From: Galbibacter kalidii
GTDB taxonomy: Bacteria; Bacteroidota; Bacteroidia; Flavobacteriales; Flavobacteriaceae
Direction: 5' to 3'
DNA: 64,000 bases
NCBI RefSeq assembly: GCF_026241135.1
Contig: NZ_JAPFGA010000017.1
Coordinates: forward strand, 49,519 to 113,518
Part shown: in pieces, positions 51,938 through 61,658 of the stretch
Numbering within the stretch: position 1 is the first letter of the stretch
Layout: every line of letters begins with the position of its first letter
Notes under the pieces: generated by a model
Database searches by the model: none
Told to the model about the DNA's origin: nothing
Seen by the model: the letters and a program-made list of their open reading frames with translations, nothing else
Program-made: the position numbers and the translations under genes

Positions 51938-53845
51938 ATGAGTAATTATCACATTAAACATTTAGAAGAATACTATCAGGTTTATAGAAAATCAATAAGG
52001 AATCCCGAGGTGTTTTGGGAAGAAATAGCAGAAGAGCATTTCTTGTGGAGAAAGCGTTGGGATAAGGTGCTTAGTTGGGATTTTTCAAAACCAGAAGTGA
52101 AGTGGTTTGAAGGGGCTCAACTTAATATCACCGAAAACTGTATCGACCGTCACCTTGCTACTCGTGGTGATAAAACAGCCATTATTTTTGAACCGAACGA
52201 TCCGAAAGAGGCGTCACAACACATTACCTACGGACAGTTATATGAAAAAGTAAATCAGTTTGCCAATGTGTTGAAATCCAAAGGTGTTCGAAAAGGGGAT
52301 CGGGTGTGTATTTATTTACCCATGATTCCTGAATTGGCTATTTCCGTTTTGGCCTGCGCGCGAATCGGAGCCATTCATTCCGTTGTGTTTGCCGGATTCT
52401 CGTCTACAGCTTTAGCGACCCGAATCAACGATTGTGATTGTAAGATGGTCATTACTTCCGATGGATCCTATCGCGGTAGTAAAACCATCGATTTAAAAGG
52501 AATTGTAGATGAAGCTTTGAACGATTGCCCCGGAGTGGAAAGTGTGTTGGTAGCCAAGCGCATCAATTCTGATATCAACATGAAGGATGGACGGGATTAT
52601 TGGTTACAACCTTTGTTGGATGCTGCTTCTAAAGAGTTGAAAGCAGAGGTGATGAATGCTGAAGATCCGCTATTTATTCTTTATACGTCAGGATCCACCG
52701 GAAAACCAAAAGGAATGGTACACAGTACGGCAGGGTATATGGTGTATACGGCCTATACCTTTAAAAATGTGTTCCAATACCGTGAAGAGGATGTGTATTG
52801 GTGTACGGCCGATATTGGTTGGATTACCGGACATAGCTATATTGTCTATGGGCCGTTGGCCAACGGTGCCACTACAGTAATGTTTGAAGGGGTGCCGAGT
52901 TACCCAGATTTCAGTCGTTTTTGGCAGATTGTGGAAAAGCATAAAGTAAATCAATTTTATACAGCCCCGACAGCTATTCGTGCCTTGGCAAAAGAAGGGG
53001 TAGGGCATATAGAGAAAAGCGACCTTTCGTCTTTAAAAGTACTGGGAACGGTTGGTGAACCTATCAATGAAGAAGCATGGCACTGGTATGACGATAATAT
53101 CGGAAAGAAAAAATCACCTATTGTAGATACTTGGTGGCAAACTGAAACCGGAGGTATTATGATAAGTCCGATTCCATTTGCAACGCCAACAAAACCAACC
53201 TATGCCACCTTGCCATTTCCGGGAATTCAACCGGCTTTAATGGATGAAAATGGGAATGAGATCAATGGAAATTCGGTAGAAGGGCGTTTGTGTGTGAAAT
53301 TCCCATGGCCGAGTATGGCACGTACCATTTGGGGGAACCACCAACGTTATAAGGATACTTATTTTTCTGCTTTTGAAAACAAATATTTTACCGGAGACGG
53401 AGCTTTACGCGATGAAGTAGGCTATTACCGAATTACCGGACGTGTGGACGATGTGATCATCGTTTCCGGACATAATTTGGGAACAGCGCCTATCGAAGAT
53501 GCTATCAATGAACATCCGGCCGTGGCCGAAAGTGCCATTGTTGGTTTTCCACACGATATCAAAGGAAATGCCTTGTATGGTTATGTGATTTTAAGAGAAA
53601 CGGGAGAAAGTCGTAAACACGAAAACCTGCGCAAGGAGATCAACCAGATTATCACAGAGCAAGTTGGGCCTATTGCCAAGTTGGATAAAATCCAGTTTGT
53701 GCCCGGACTTCCCAAAACCCGAAGCGGAAAGATCATGAGGCGTATTTTAAGGAAAATCGCTTCCAAAGATACCAGTAACCTTGGCGATACTTCCACTTTG
53801 TTGAATCCTGAAGTGGTACAGGAAATTATGGATAAAGCTTTATAG
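51938..53845 (+). CDS. acs: Acetyl-CoA synthetase
   Basis: A 635-residue AMP-forming acyl-CoA synthetase. LFILYTSGSTGKPKGMVHST is the ATP loop (A3), DTWWQTETGGIMISPIPFA the acetate pocket with the Trp typical of acetate specificity, TGRVDDVIIVSGHNLGTAPI the hinge, and LPKTRSGKIMRR the C-terminal catalytic Lys that is often acetylated. It makes acetyl-CoA from acetate via acetyl-AMP. It is the third gene of the uptake-activation unit. Confidence 0.96.
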   Translation: MSNYHIKHLEEYYQVYRKSIRNPEVFWEEIAEEHFLWRKRWDKVLSWDFSKPEVKWFEGAQLNITENCIDRHLATRGDKTAIIFEPNDPKEASQHITYGQLYEKVNQFANVLKSKGVRKGDRVCIYLPMIPELAISVLACARIGAIHSVVFAGFSSTALATRINDCDCKMVITSDGSYRGSKTIDLKGIVDEALNDCPGVESVLVAKRINSDINMKDGRDYWLQPLLDAASKELKAEVMNAEDPLFILYTSGSTGKPKGMVHSTAGYMVYTAYTFKNVFQYREEDVYWCTADIGWITGHSYIVYGPLANGATTVMFEGVPSYPDFSRFWQIVEKHKVNQFYTAPTAIRALAKEGVGHIEKSDLSSLKVLGTVGEPINEEAWHWYDDNIGKKKSPIVDTWWQTETGGIMISPIPFATPTKPTYATLPFPGIQPALMDENGNEINGNSVEGRLCVKFPWPSMARTIWGNHQRYKDTYFSAFENKYFTGDGALRDEVGYYRITGRVDDVIIVSGHNLGTAPIEDAINEHPAVAESAIVGFPHDIKGNALYGYVILRETGESRKHENLRKEINQIITEQVGPIAKLDKIQFVPGLPKTRSGKIMRRILRKIASKDTSNLGDTSTLLNPEVVQEIMDKAL

Positions 53846-53905
53846 AAATATGTGATTACAGATATCCGAATGATTTGGGAATTGACACAAGAATGAAGAA
53901 TTGAA

Positions 53906-54105
53906 GAGGGCGCCTAAAAGAGACAAGAATTGTTGAAATTTGTCAGGTTGAGCCTGCCTTTATCGGTAGACAGGCGCAGTCGAAACCTATTATATTTAGT
54001 TCTCGATAAGCTTCGCTTGGTATCTTCAATTCAAAATATATTTTGAATCTTGATAATGCTCGAACTGACAGTAAACAATCTTTTTTAGATAACCTCTTTT
54101 TATAA
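53906..54105. repeat. Inverted-repeat element, copy 5, with two insertions
   Basis: Compared with copy 4, the left arm TTGAGC|GCAGTCGAAACC is split by 22 extra bases (palindrome at 53952-53975), and the right side carries ~50 extra bases containing ATTCAAAATATATTTTGAAT and an AAGCTTCGCTT hairpin. The same ~50-base insertion, but not the 22-base one, is present in copy 6. A reverse copy of the 24-base palindrome lies outside at 54133-54156. Confidence 0.85.
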
Positions 54106-54132
54106 AAAGAAAAATCAACTACCTTGGGGCAA

Positions 54133-54156
54133 GCTTGTCTACCGATAAAGGCAGGC
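54133..54156. repeat. Small palindrome, inverted copy
   Basis: Matches the reverse complement of 53952-53975 at 23 of 24 positions (starts GCTTGTCTACCGAT). Lies in the spacer before the YyaL-like gene; the remaining spacer to 54243 shows nothing else I can interpret. Confidence 0.8.
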
Positions 54157-54243
54157 CCGCAAGGTATTCAAACAAATAAATCTCACCCCATTTCGATGCA
54201 GAGAATCGGGGAATAAAACCCACTTAGTGGGATTCAAAAGAAA

Positions 54244-56364
54244 ATGACAAGACGATTTCAAGCCATAATATTTATATTGATCTGGACACTAAATTCTTGT
54301 ACGGGACAGGAGAACAAAAATAAAGACAGTGAGATGGATGAAGAGCATGCTTATACCAACAATTTGATTCATGAGAGCAGCCCTTATTTGCTGCAACACG
54401 CCCATAATCCCGTGAATTGGTATCCTTGGGGTGAAGAAGCGCTTCAAAAGGCGAAAGATGAAAACAAGTTACTTATCATTAGTATTGGTTATGCTGCTTG
54501 TCACTGGTGTCACGTGATGGAACACGAAAGTTTTGAAGATGAAGAAGTGGCCAAATTGATGAACGAGCATTTTATTTCCATTAAAGTGGATAGGGAAGAA
54601 CGGCCAGATGTTGATCAGGTGTATATGAATGCGGCAAACTTACTGACCGGTCGTGGCGGTTGGCCCTTGAATGCTTTGGCGCTACCAGATGGGAAACCGT
54701 TTTATGCAGGAACTTATTTCCCTAAAAATGACTGGTTGAAAGTGTTGAATTATTTTGTTGATCTGAAAGAGAAAGACTTTGCTTCTATAAAAGAACAAGC
54801 CGAAAAAGTAACACAGGGCATTAATTCATTGGATAATGTTCCCTTACGCGATGATGAAATCACTTTTTCAATAGAAGATGTGGATGCGGCCTTTAAAAAT
54901 ATGAAGTCGAGGATTGACTTTAAGAAAGGTGGTAAAGTGGGGGCTCCTAAGTTTCCAATGCCTTCGATATGGGAATATCTCTTGCAATACAGTTATCTAA
55001 GCGATAATGAAAAAGCCTTAGAGGCAGTAACCACGACCTTAGATAATATGGCTTTTGGAGGGATTTATGACCATGTTGGAGGTGGATTTGCACGTTATTC
55101 TACTGATGCCAAATGGCATGTTCCGCATTTTGAAAAGATGCTTTACGACAATGCCCAGTTAGTTAGTTTATACTCAAAAGCGTATCAACGTACCAAAGAT
55201 TCACTGTATAAAAAGACGGTGTATGAAACCCTTAAATTTATTGAAAGGGAAATGACTTCACCCAAAGGCGGGTTTTACTCTTCGCTTGATGCCGATAGTG
55301 AAGGTGAAGAAGGGAAGTTTTATGTGTGGACAAAAGCTGAAATTGAAGCCGAATTGGGAGATGATGCTCCTTTGTTTATCGATTATTACAATGTGAAGGA
55401 GTCTGGGAACTGGGAGCACGGTAAAAATATATTGTTCAGAAAAGAAACGGATAAAGAGTTTGCTTCTAAAAATGACATTTCAGTTGAAGAATTGCAAAAA
55501 AACATTTCCGAAGGAAAAAGTAAACTGCTTGAAGCACGCAGTGAACGTGTCCGTCCGGGATTGGACGATAAGATACTCACCTCTTGGAATGCCTTGATGC
55601 TTAAAGGTTATGTACATGCCTATCGGGCGTTCGATGATGATAAATTCCTGGATTCAGCTTTAAAAAACGCCAATTTTTTACTGAAGAACGCCATTGCTGA
55701 AGATGGGGAACTCACGCGTAACCATAAAGATGGAAAATCATCCATTCAGGCCATGATGGATGATTACGCCTTTGTTATTTCTGCCTTTCTAGACCTGTAT
55801 CAAGCTACTTTTGATGAGAAATGGCTTGAAAAAGCAGATGTATTGACAACTTACAGTATAGAACACTTTTTTGATGAATCTTCCGGAATGTTCTTTTACA
55901 CACATGATGATCATTCCAATTTGATTTCCCGTAAAATGGAAATTCCAGATAATGTGATACCGGCTTCTAATTCAGAAATGGCCAAGAATTTGTTATTCCT
56001 TGGAAACTACCTGTACAATGTTGATTACTATAAAAAAGCAAAACAAATGCTTAATAATGTGCAGGATGATGTGCGTCAGAGCCCTAATTTTTACTCCAAT
56101 TGGGGTATGGTGGAAGCACATTTTATCCATCCACCTTATGAAGTTGCCGTTCTTGGAGATGATTACGAAAACGTAAGAAAAGAACTGGACAGGAATTATT
56201 TGCCACAAGTCCTTTTACTTGGAGGAAAGAATGAAGGCAATTTGGAGTTGTTGGAAAATAAACTGGTAGAAGACCAAACCACTATTTATGTGTGCCAGGA
56301 TAAAATCTGTAAACTGCCTGTAACAGAAGTTTCAAAAGCCTTGGAGTTAATGGAGATTAAATAG
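54244..56364 (+). CDS. YyaL/SPATA20-type thioredoxin-domain lipoprotein
   Basis: 706 residues. The N-terminus is a lipoprotein signal (LNSC, Cys19), which is unusual because the family is mostly cytoplasmic. Residues ~38-200 are the DUF255 thioredoxin domain with [20 protein letters not shown] (CHWC 86-89). The remaining ~450 residues form a six-hairpin (alpha/alpha) toroid with [34 protein letters not shown] and [13 protein letters not shown] redox or sugar-epimerase-like role has been suggested for such proteins; none is certain. Confidence 0.9.
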   Translation: MTRRFQAIIFILIWTLNSCTGQENKNKDSEMDEEHAYTNNLIHESSPYLLQHAHNPVNWYPWGEEALQKAKDENKLLIISIGYAACHWCHVMEHESFEDEEVAKLMNEHFISIKVDREERPDVDQVYMNAANLLTGRGGWPLNALALPDGKPFYAGTYFPKNDWLKVLNYFVDLKEKDFASIKEQAEKVTQGINSLDNVPLRDDEITFSIEDVDAAFKNMKSRIDFKKGGKVGAPKFPMPSIWEYLLQYSYLSDNEKALEAVTTTLDNMAFGGIYDHVGGGFARYSTDAKWHVPHFEKMLYDNAQLVSLYSKAYQRTKDSLYKKTVYETLKFIEREMTSPKGGFYSSLDADSEGEEGKFYVWTKAEIEAELGDDAPLFIDYYNVKESGNWEHGKNILFRKETDKEFASKNDISVEELQKNISEGKSKLLEARSERVRPGLDDKILTSWNALMLKGYVHAYRAFDDDKFLDSALKNANFLLKNAIAEDGELTRNHKDGKSSIQAMMDDYAFVISAFLDLYQATFDEKWLEKADVLTTYSIEHFFDESSGMFFYTHDDHSNLISRKMEIPDNVIPASNSEMAKNLLFLGNYLYNVDYYKKAKQMLNNVQDDVRQSPNFYSNWGMVEAHFIHPPYEVAVLGDDYENVRKELDRNYLPQVLLLGGKNEGNLELLENKLVEDQTTIYVCQDKICKLPVTEVSKALELMEIK

Positions 56365-56393
56365 GACAGAGCGTAAAGGAAGCGTAAAGGAGG

Positions 56394-56505
56394 TTCGCTA
56401 AAAAATTATTGTCAACATCCTATTTGTCCTAAATTTGTTCGCGTGGCAAAACAGACTTTCAATCTGCTGGAAACTTATGGATTTGAAATCTAATCTTTTA
56501 GCGAG
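56394..56505. repeat. Inverted repeat between converging genes
   Basis: TTCGCTAAAAAATTA (56394-56408) and TAATCTTTTAGCGAG (56491-56505) are complementary at 13 of 15 positions. GCGTAAAGGA is directly repeated just before (56371-56391). Probably a bidirectional end-of-transcript structure. Confidence 0.55.
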
Positions 56506-56525
56506 CTTGGTTTATTTGAATTAGA

Positions 56526-57401
56526 TCACTTAAAAAAGGAAATTACTTTTTTAATCCCTTTAAAAATAAGTAAGGCTACAAGTCCCACGGCCAAACCAAT
56601 AAGAAACTCTCTGAGGATACCGGGCAAACTTTCCAAAACGTGGTGCAGTTGATCTATATTGTGGATAAAAATACCACCGGAAACCAAAAGCAAGGCAAGG
56701 GTACCGATAATGGATATACCTTTTACAATTTTGGGCAAAGCCCTAACCAAGGCATTTCCTATATGGTATAGAGCATTTTTCTTCCCTTCACTGGTTTTTA
56801 TCAATCGCAAACCAAAATCGTCCATACGTACAATGAGGGCTACTAGTCCGTAAACACCAACAGTGGCTATAATGGCTACAATAGAAACTACTATAATTTG
56901 AATCGTAAGGGTTTTGTCCATAACCGTTCCCAAAGCGATGATCACTATTTCTACAGAAAGTATAAAGTCGGTCAGGATAGCAGACTTTATCTTTTTCTTT
57001 TCAAGGTCCAGGATTTCTTTTTCCGAGAAGTCCGTTTCTATTCCGGGGATGTCGGGATGAGAGTGATGTGGCACGAAAAATTCATAAATTTTTTCAGCTC
57101 CTTCAAAAGCCAAATACACCCCGCCCAACAACAACATGCCAGTAATGGCCGGCGGAAAGAAATAGCTTAACAAAAACGCAATTGGTAGAATAATAATCTT
57201 ATTCACCAAAGAACCTTTGGAAATAGCCCAAAGCACAGGTAATTCACGAGAAGATACAAAACCAGAAGCTTTTTCGGCATTTACAGCAAGATCGTCGCCA
57301 AGAATACCGGCGGTTTTTTTAGTGGAGATCTTGCTCATTACGACCACGTCGTCCATTAGTGCCGAAATGTCATCAAACAAAGCAAAAAAGCCTGAAGCCA
57401 T
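56526..57401 (-). CDS. DUF808 family membrane protein (YedI-like)
   Basis: 291 residues beginning MASGFFALFDDISALMDDVV, the invariant opening of DUF808, followed by KKTAGILGDDLAVNAEKASG and six to seven hydrophobic segments, ending GVKKVI/FK-like basic tail. It is an inner-membrane protein of unknown function; transport has been proposed for the family without proof that I know. It converges on the YyaL-like gene and diverges from sod. Confidence 0.93.
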   Translation of the reverse strand: MASGFFALFDDISALMDDVVVMSKISTKKTAGILGDDLAVNAEKASGFVSSRELPVLWAISKGSLVNKIIILPIAFLLSYFFPPAITGMLLLGGVYLAFEGAEKIYEFFVPHHSHPDIPGIETDFSEKEILDLEKKKIKSAILTDFILSVEIVIIALGTVMDKTLTIQIIVVSIVAIIATVGVYGLVALIVRMDDFGLRLIKTSEGKKNALYHIGNALVRALPKIVKGISIIGTLALLLVSGGIFIHNIDQLHHVLESLPGILREFLIGLAVGLVALLIFKGIKKVISFFK

Positions 57402-57541
57402 GAAGTTGAGTTGTGATTAATGATAAAATAAATGAGTCCCACTGCAAAACTCGTTCATTAGATTTTCTCTGTATTTTGCATCGGGAACTGCGTAAAGATA
57501 TGTACTTTTATAAATATGAACAACCATAGAAAAAAACTAGA

Positions 57542-58270
57542 ATGATGAACAGAAAAGAGTTTATAAAAAATTCAGCCATCATAGGTGGGGCAAGTATCTT
57601 ACCCATTAACAGTGTGTTTTCGCAGAACGTTACCGAAAATGGTATTGACAAATTAGTAGATAACGATGGGAATTTTATTCAAAAATCACTACCGTATAAC
57701 GAATCATTTTTAGAACCGCACATGGACGAAGAAACGCTTCATCTGCATTTTAAGTTCCACCATGGCGGTGCGGTAAAAGGGGCAAATAAAGATTTACAAA
57801 ATATTAAAAAGCATTTGAAATCAGGAGACTTTGATCAAGCGGATTTATGGACACGAAAACTGTCCTATCACTTCTCCAGCCATGTTTTACATTCTATTTT
57901 TTGGACCAACCTCACCAACAAAAAAACGGAGCCCAAAGCAGAGCTTTTGAAGCAGGTGGAAAAAGACTTTGGTTCTTTCGACAGACTCAAAGCCTATATA
58001 GCAAAAGTTTCGAAGTCGGTTGAAGGTAGCGGTTGGGGCATTTTGGGCTATCAACCTTTTTCAGACAGTTTGACCATGCTACAGTGTGAAAATCATCAAA
58101 AACTGACCCAATGGGGTGTAATTCCGCTACTTGTAATTGATGTTTGGGAACATGCCTACTATTTAAAATACAAGAATAAAAGAGCTGATTTTGTGGATAC
58201 ATTGCTCGAAATCATCAATTGGGATAATGTTGCTGATAGGTTTGTGACAGCAAAACAACTGACGAAATAA
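57542..58270 (+). CDS. Exported Fe/Mn superoxide dismutase, atypical gateway residue
   Basis: 242 residues. The N-terminus NRKEFIKNSAIIGGASILP resembles a twin-arginine signal but with Arg-Lys, so export is likely but the route is uncertain. Metal ligands are in place: His69 (LHLH), His117 (HVLHSIFW), Asp200 and His204 (DVWEHAYYLKY). The segment that normally reads HHxxYV reads HHGGAV (73-78), so the conserved gateway Tyr (Tyr34 in the E. coli/human numbering) is Ala77. It would remove superoxide outside the inner membrane. Confidence 0.9.
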   Translation: MMNRKEFIKNSAIIGGASILPINSVFSQNVTENGIDKLVDNDGNFIQKSLPYNESFLEPHMDEETLHLHFKFHHGGAVKGANKDLQNIKKHLKSGDFDQADLWTRKLSYHFSSHVLHSIFWTNLTNKKTEPKAELLKQVEKDFGSFDRLKAYIAKVSKSVEGSGWGILGYQPFSDSLTMLQCENHQKLTQWGVIPLLVIDVWEHAYYLKYKNKRADFVDTLLEIINWDNVADRFVTAKQLTK

Positions 58271-58291
58271 CTATTTTTTATGAATAAAAAA

Positions 58292-58957
58292 TTAACGAAC
58301 CCTAAAAAGATCCTTTAATTTCCCTTTTTCCTTTTTGTTCAATTTGGTAAGGATTTTTAAAAATGCAATCGCAGTGATCATGGCATCCCCGGCGGCGGTA
58401 TGTCTGTCTTTTACTGAAATGTTTAAGTTTTCAGCTACTTGGTCAAGACTGTAATTCTTATCCCTGTCGATCAAGTTGGAGTTGATACGGGTGGCGCGGT
58501 ATAAGGTCATAGTATCCAATACCCTGTTCTTCAGTTTTGGGAGACGAAGCCTTTTTAGCATTTGATTGATCATGGTGATATCAAAATTTGCATGATGGGC
58601 TACCAAAACAGAATTGCCGATGTAATCCAGAAATTGAACGAGCGCTTCTTCTTCAGTAAAGGTTTTGACCTTATCATTTTTTATAATCCCGTGTATTTTT
58701 ACCGTCTCCGGATTGAATTTCTCTTGTTCGATATAAATTTCAAATACTTCGGAAATATCAATCACATTGCTTTGCAGGCTTACAGCTCCGATACATAAAA
58801 CCCGATCCTTTTTAAAATCAAAGCCAGTGGCTTCGGTGTCGAGGATAACAAAACGGTTATCACCCACATATTCGGGAGGCTTTACTTGAAACAAAGCCTC
58901 GTATTTTTTCCAAAAATCAGGATGATTAGAAGGCTTTCTTTTGAAGAAACGTATCAT
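58292..58957 (-). CDS. DEDDh 3'-5' exonuclease (DnaQ/PolC-like)
   Basis: 221 residues. Exo I FVILDTEATGFDFKKD (Asp, Glu), Exo II VLVAHHANFDITMIN (Asp) and Exo III DRHTAAGDAMITAIAFL (His, Asp) are complete, so it should be an active DEDDh exonuclease. It is not fused to a polymerase. Its start overlaps the upstream cNMP/CBS/DUF294 gene by four bases. This pairing is also found beside actP/acs genes in gamma-proteobacteria, so a regulatory rather than replicative role is possible. Confidence 0.93.
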   Translation of the reverse strand: MIRFFKRKPSNHPDFWKKYEALFQVKPPEYVGDNRFVILDTEATGFDFKKDRVLCIGAVSLQSNVIDISEVFEIYIEQEKFNPETVKIHGIIKNDKVKTFTEEEALVQFLDYIGNSVLVAHHANFDITMINQMLKRLRLPKLKNRVLDTMTLYRATRINSNLIDRDKNYSLDQVAENLNISVKDRHTAAGDAMITAIAFLKILTKLNKKEKGKLKDLFRVR

Positions 58958-60879
58958 ATAAAACTGTGGACTTTAAAACGTAATTTGATCAATTCCTGTA
59001 CTTCGCTCACTGTTTTGAAACAGCGTTTCAATTTTATTTTTTCTTCTTTTGAGAGTGTATCCAATTCAATAAACCGACCTGTGTCGTTATGTAAAAGTCC
59101 TTGCTTGGTTCTGAACTTCGACAAGGCCTTGGCGGTATACGAACACGAAAGATAGAGTTCTTTGTTCTGGGGCTCAAGTTCTGCCAGTTTTTCAAAACGT
59201 TCGGCCGTATTGTTGATGTTTTTGATTTTATGCTGAAGTATGAGAAGACGCCCGGCATCGGTAATAGGCATAATGGCTCTTTTTTTCAGATCAAAAAAGT
59301 CTTTGTATTCCCCGTTGGATTCCACCAAAAATTGCCTAAAAAACCCTAAAGGCGACGGATTCCGAAGAGCACTGGAAGCTAAAGCGGTCAAAAACAGCTG
59401 ATTGTTGTCACTTAATTCAAAAATATGATCTGCAATCTGGTTGGTGAGTTCGATATCGCCATACGAAATATCATAATCGAAAAAGATAGAACACAGCAGG
59501 ATCTCATCATCCCCGGGTTGTGTCATCCAATTTGTGAACTGTTCCTTCCATTCCGATAAAGACAAACACCATTTTGGGTTTCTGGCCATCATATCGGCAT
59601 TACAATAGTCATACCCAATATTGTTCAAGCCTTTGTTAGCCTTTTTGGCGAGTTGGATATAATAAGCCCTGGTTTCTTCTTTGATATTGTCGGGCACATC
59701 TTCAAAAACAATAGCATTGTCCTGGTCGGTGTGCAGAAGTTGTTCTTTTCTTCCTTGGCTTCCGAGTGACATCCATGCAAATCGGGTAGGGGGAGGACTA
59801 GGCATTTTTTTGATGCTGCGCTCCAGCACCCTTTTGATGGTGGCATCGTTCAGTTCAAACATAATCCTCGAAACATGTGTCATAGGAATATCTTGCTGTA
59901 TAAAACCATTCAACAAATGCATGATTCGCCCCCTAATGGATTTTAAAGTCTTGGTTTTGTTGGCTCTTTGGATAGCTTTTACTAATACCGCAGGGTTATT
60001 TCCTTGACTTACAACGATATCGTGTTCAGAAACAATCCCTATGGCTTTACTGTGGGGCGTTCCGTCTTTGGTGATGCAGATATGGCTTATTTTATGCTTC
60101 ATCATAGCCACTTGTGCTTGAGCGATGGTCAAGCCTTTGGGGTAACAGATCACAGGCGAAGACATAATCTCTTTCACTGGGGCATCAATAGGGAAAAGCC
60201 CTATGGCGATGTTGTTTCTGATATCCTTATCGGTCAGAATTCCCAAAGGAATGTCGTTTTCGATCACCAAAATCGAACCCACACTATTCTCCGACATCAT
60301 TTTTGCTGCTTTAGAAACGGGCTCGTCTTTACTGCAACTGATGATTTTTTTTACATAACGAACGGGTTGCAATTCGTATAATTCAGCTGTGTTTTGTACC
60401 ATTTCCTCATCAGAATACAATTTTCCGCGATGTTCTCTTGAATACGGGGTTTCTGTATTGGATGCAAAGTTTTCGATCAAGAATTGGCCAACCCTGTAAT
60501 TTTTTTTGACGATGGGTTTGAACGTATCTATTGGAATGGCATACAAAATCGATTCTTCATCGGTAATGGCACTCATCATATAATTTTCATGGGCAAACAA
60601 CGGACGAAGTCCAAAGATATCCCCTTCGTCACATTTGTCTAAAGTTGCTACAACTTCATCATCTTTTCGCTGTATGGATACCGCCCCTTTGTGAACCACA
60701 TAAAATTGTGAATGCCCTGTATCATCCTGTTTGAAGATCGTTTCTCCCTTTTGCGCATAAACCACCTTAACCCCACCGGCAATTTCAAGAAGCTGATCGG
60801 GTTTCAACACTTCAAAAGGAGGGAAGCGTTTTAAAAAATCCGCTATTCGTTCTGCTATGGTGTTTTTCGTCTTTTGCAT
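58954..60879 (-). CDS. cNMP-binding, CBS-pair and DUF294 nucleotidyltransferase protein
   Basis: 641 residues in a clear order: cyclic-nucleotide-binding domain (about 15-135; AQKGETIFKQDDTGHSQFYV), CBS pair (~160-295; PVSKAAKMMSENSVGSILVI, GILTDKDIRNNIAIG, IGIVSEHDIV), DUF294 nucleotidyltransferase (~325-465; MSLGSQGRKEQLLHTDQDNA with the Asp pair) and a helical C-terminal domain. It looks like a nucleotide-sensing modifier enzyme, similar in layout to GlnD-type proteins without HD and ACT domains. Target unknown; the overlapping exonuclease is the obvious candidate partner. Confidence 0.93.
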   Translation of the reverse strand: MQKTKNTIAERIADFLKRFPPFEVLKPDQLLEIAGGVKVVYAQKGETIFKQDDTGHSQFYVVHKGAVSIQRKDDEVVATLDKCDEGDIFGLRPLFAHENYMMSAITDEESILYAIPIDTFKPIVKKNYRVGQFLIENFASNTETPYSREHRGKLYSDEEMVQNTAELYELQPVRYVKKIISCSKDEPVSKAAKMMSENSVGSILVIENDIPLGILTDKDIRNNIAIGLFPIDAPVKEIMSSPVICYPKGLTIAQAQVAMMKHKISHICITKDGTPHSKAIGIVSEHDIVVSQGNNPAVLVKAIQRANKTKTLKSIRGRIMHLLNGFIQQDIPMTHVSRIMFELNDATIKRVLERSIKKMPSPPPTRFAWMSLGSQGRKEQLLHTDQDNAIVFEDVPDNIKEETRAYYIQLAKKANKGLNNIGYDYCNADMMARNPKWCLSLSEWKEQFTNWMTQPGDDEILLCSIFFDYDISYGDIELTNQIADHIFELSDNNQLFLTALASSALRNPSPLGFFRQFLVESNGEYKDFFDLKKRAIMPITDAGRLLILQHKIKNINNTAERFEKLAELEPQNKELYLSCSYTAKALSKFRTKQGLLHNDTGRFIELDTLSKEEKIKLKRCFKTVSEVQELIKLRFKVHSFI

Positions 60880-60894
60880 ATAGCTAATTTAAAC

Positions 60895-61080
60895 AAAAAG
60901 AGGTTGTCTAAAAAGATTGTTTTTTGTCAGTTCGAGCATTATCAAGATTCAAAATATATTTTGAATTGAAGATACCAAGCGAAGCTTATCGAGAACTAAA
61001 TGACTGTTGAAAATCAGGAGGTTTCGACTGCGCTCAACCTGACATATTCAGTTAAAATTACTTTTTAGACAACCTCGTTT
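60895..61080. repeat. Inverted-repeat element, copy 6 (GTCTAAAAAG family)
   Basis: The outer ends AGAGGTTGTCTAAAAAG (left) and CTTTTTAGACAACCTC (right) are nearly perfect complements. Inner arms TGTCAGTTCGAGC and GCTCAACCTGACA. It carries the same ~50-base insertion as copy 5 in reverse orientation but an uninterrupted GACTGCGCTCAACC arm. It lies between two minus-strand genes. Confidence 0.9.
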
Positions 61081-61088
61081 GTGGAGGG

Positions 61089-61643
61089 TTATTGTTTTAT
61101 CTTTTTCTGAATGGCTGTAAAAACCAGTTCAATATAATCCGATTGAAAAGGGACATAGTCTTTTAACAGTGAAGGATCATTCATGGCAGACAAATAGGTA
61201 TCGACATTGACCAATTTGATGGCTGCAAGTTCACTTTCCTGAATTTTTAATTGTTCGATAGGAACTTTTAACTCCACTATATATATATGGTGAAATTCAC
61301 AATCGATCAAATCTTTGCTATGAACCCTGGACGATCGATAGATTCCTGTTTTTTCCAATTCGTTTTCATTTATTGAAAGCCCGATTTCCTCTTCAATTTC
61401 CCTAATTGCTGAAGAAAGGGGATGCTCTCCGGCAGTAATATGCCCGGCCACAGACACATCCCATCTGTTCGGGTAAGTCTTTTTGTTTGCAGCCCTCTTC
61501 TGAATAAGGATTTTTCCGTCTTCGGTATAGATCCATATATGAACCGTAGGGTGAAACAGTCCTTTTTTGTGGGCTTCAGACTTTAAAAGCACTTTTCCGG
61601 TCGGATTACCTTCACTATCTAATATGTCAACTAATTCATCCAA
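61089..61643 (-). CDS. Nudix hydrolase, isopentenyl-diphosphate isomerase-like (YfcD group)
   Basis: 184 residues with MDELVDILDSEGNPTGKVLL and HKKGLFHPTVHIWIYTEDGK at the start, PNRWDVSVAGHITAGE and the Nudix box REIEEEIGL. The layout is that of the IDI-like Nudix enzymes such as YfcD, but the Cys and Glu needed for isomerisation are not evident, so a pyrophosphohydrolase is more likely. The substrate is unknown. The M42 peptidase gene lies 15 bases upstream on the same strand. Confidence 0.88.
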   Translation of the reverse strand: MDELVDILDSEGNPTGKVLLKSEAHKKGLFHPTVHIWIYTEDGKILIQKRAANKKTYPNRWDVSVAGHITAGEHPLSSAIREIEEEIGLSINENELEKTGIYRSSRVHSKDLIDCEFHHIYIVELKVPIEQLKIQESELAAIKLVNVDTYLSAMNDPSLLKDYVPFQSDYIELVFTAIQKKIKQ

Positions 61644-61658
61644 AAAAATGAGATTTAC

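Noticed and set aside
61089..61643. Isopentenyl-diphosphate isomerase (idi)
   Set aside because: The Nudix box is present but the isomerase-specific Cys and Glu motifs are not recognisable.
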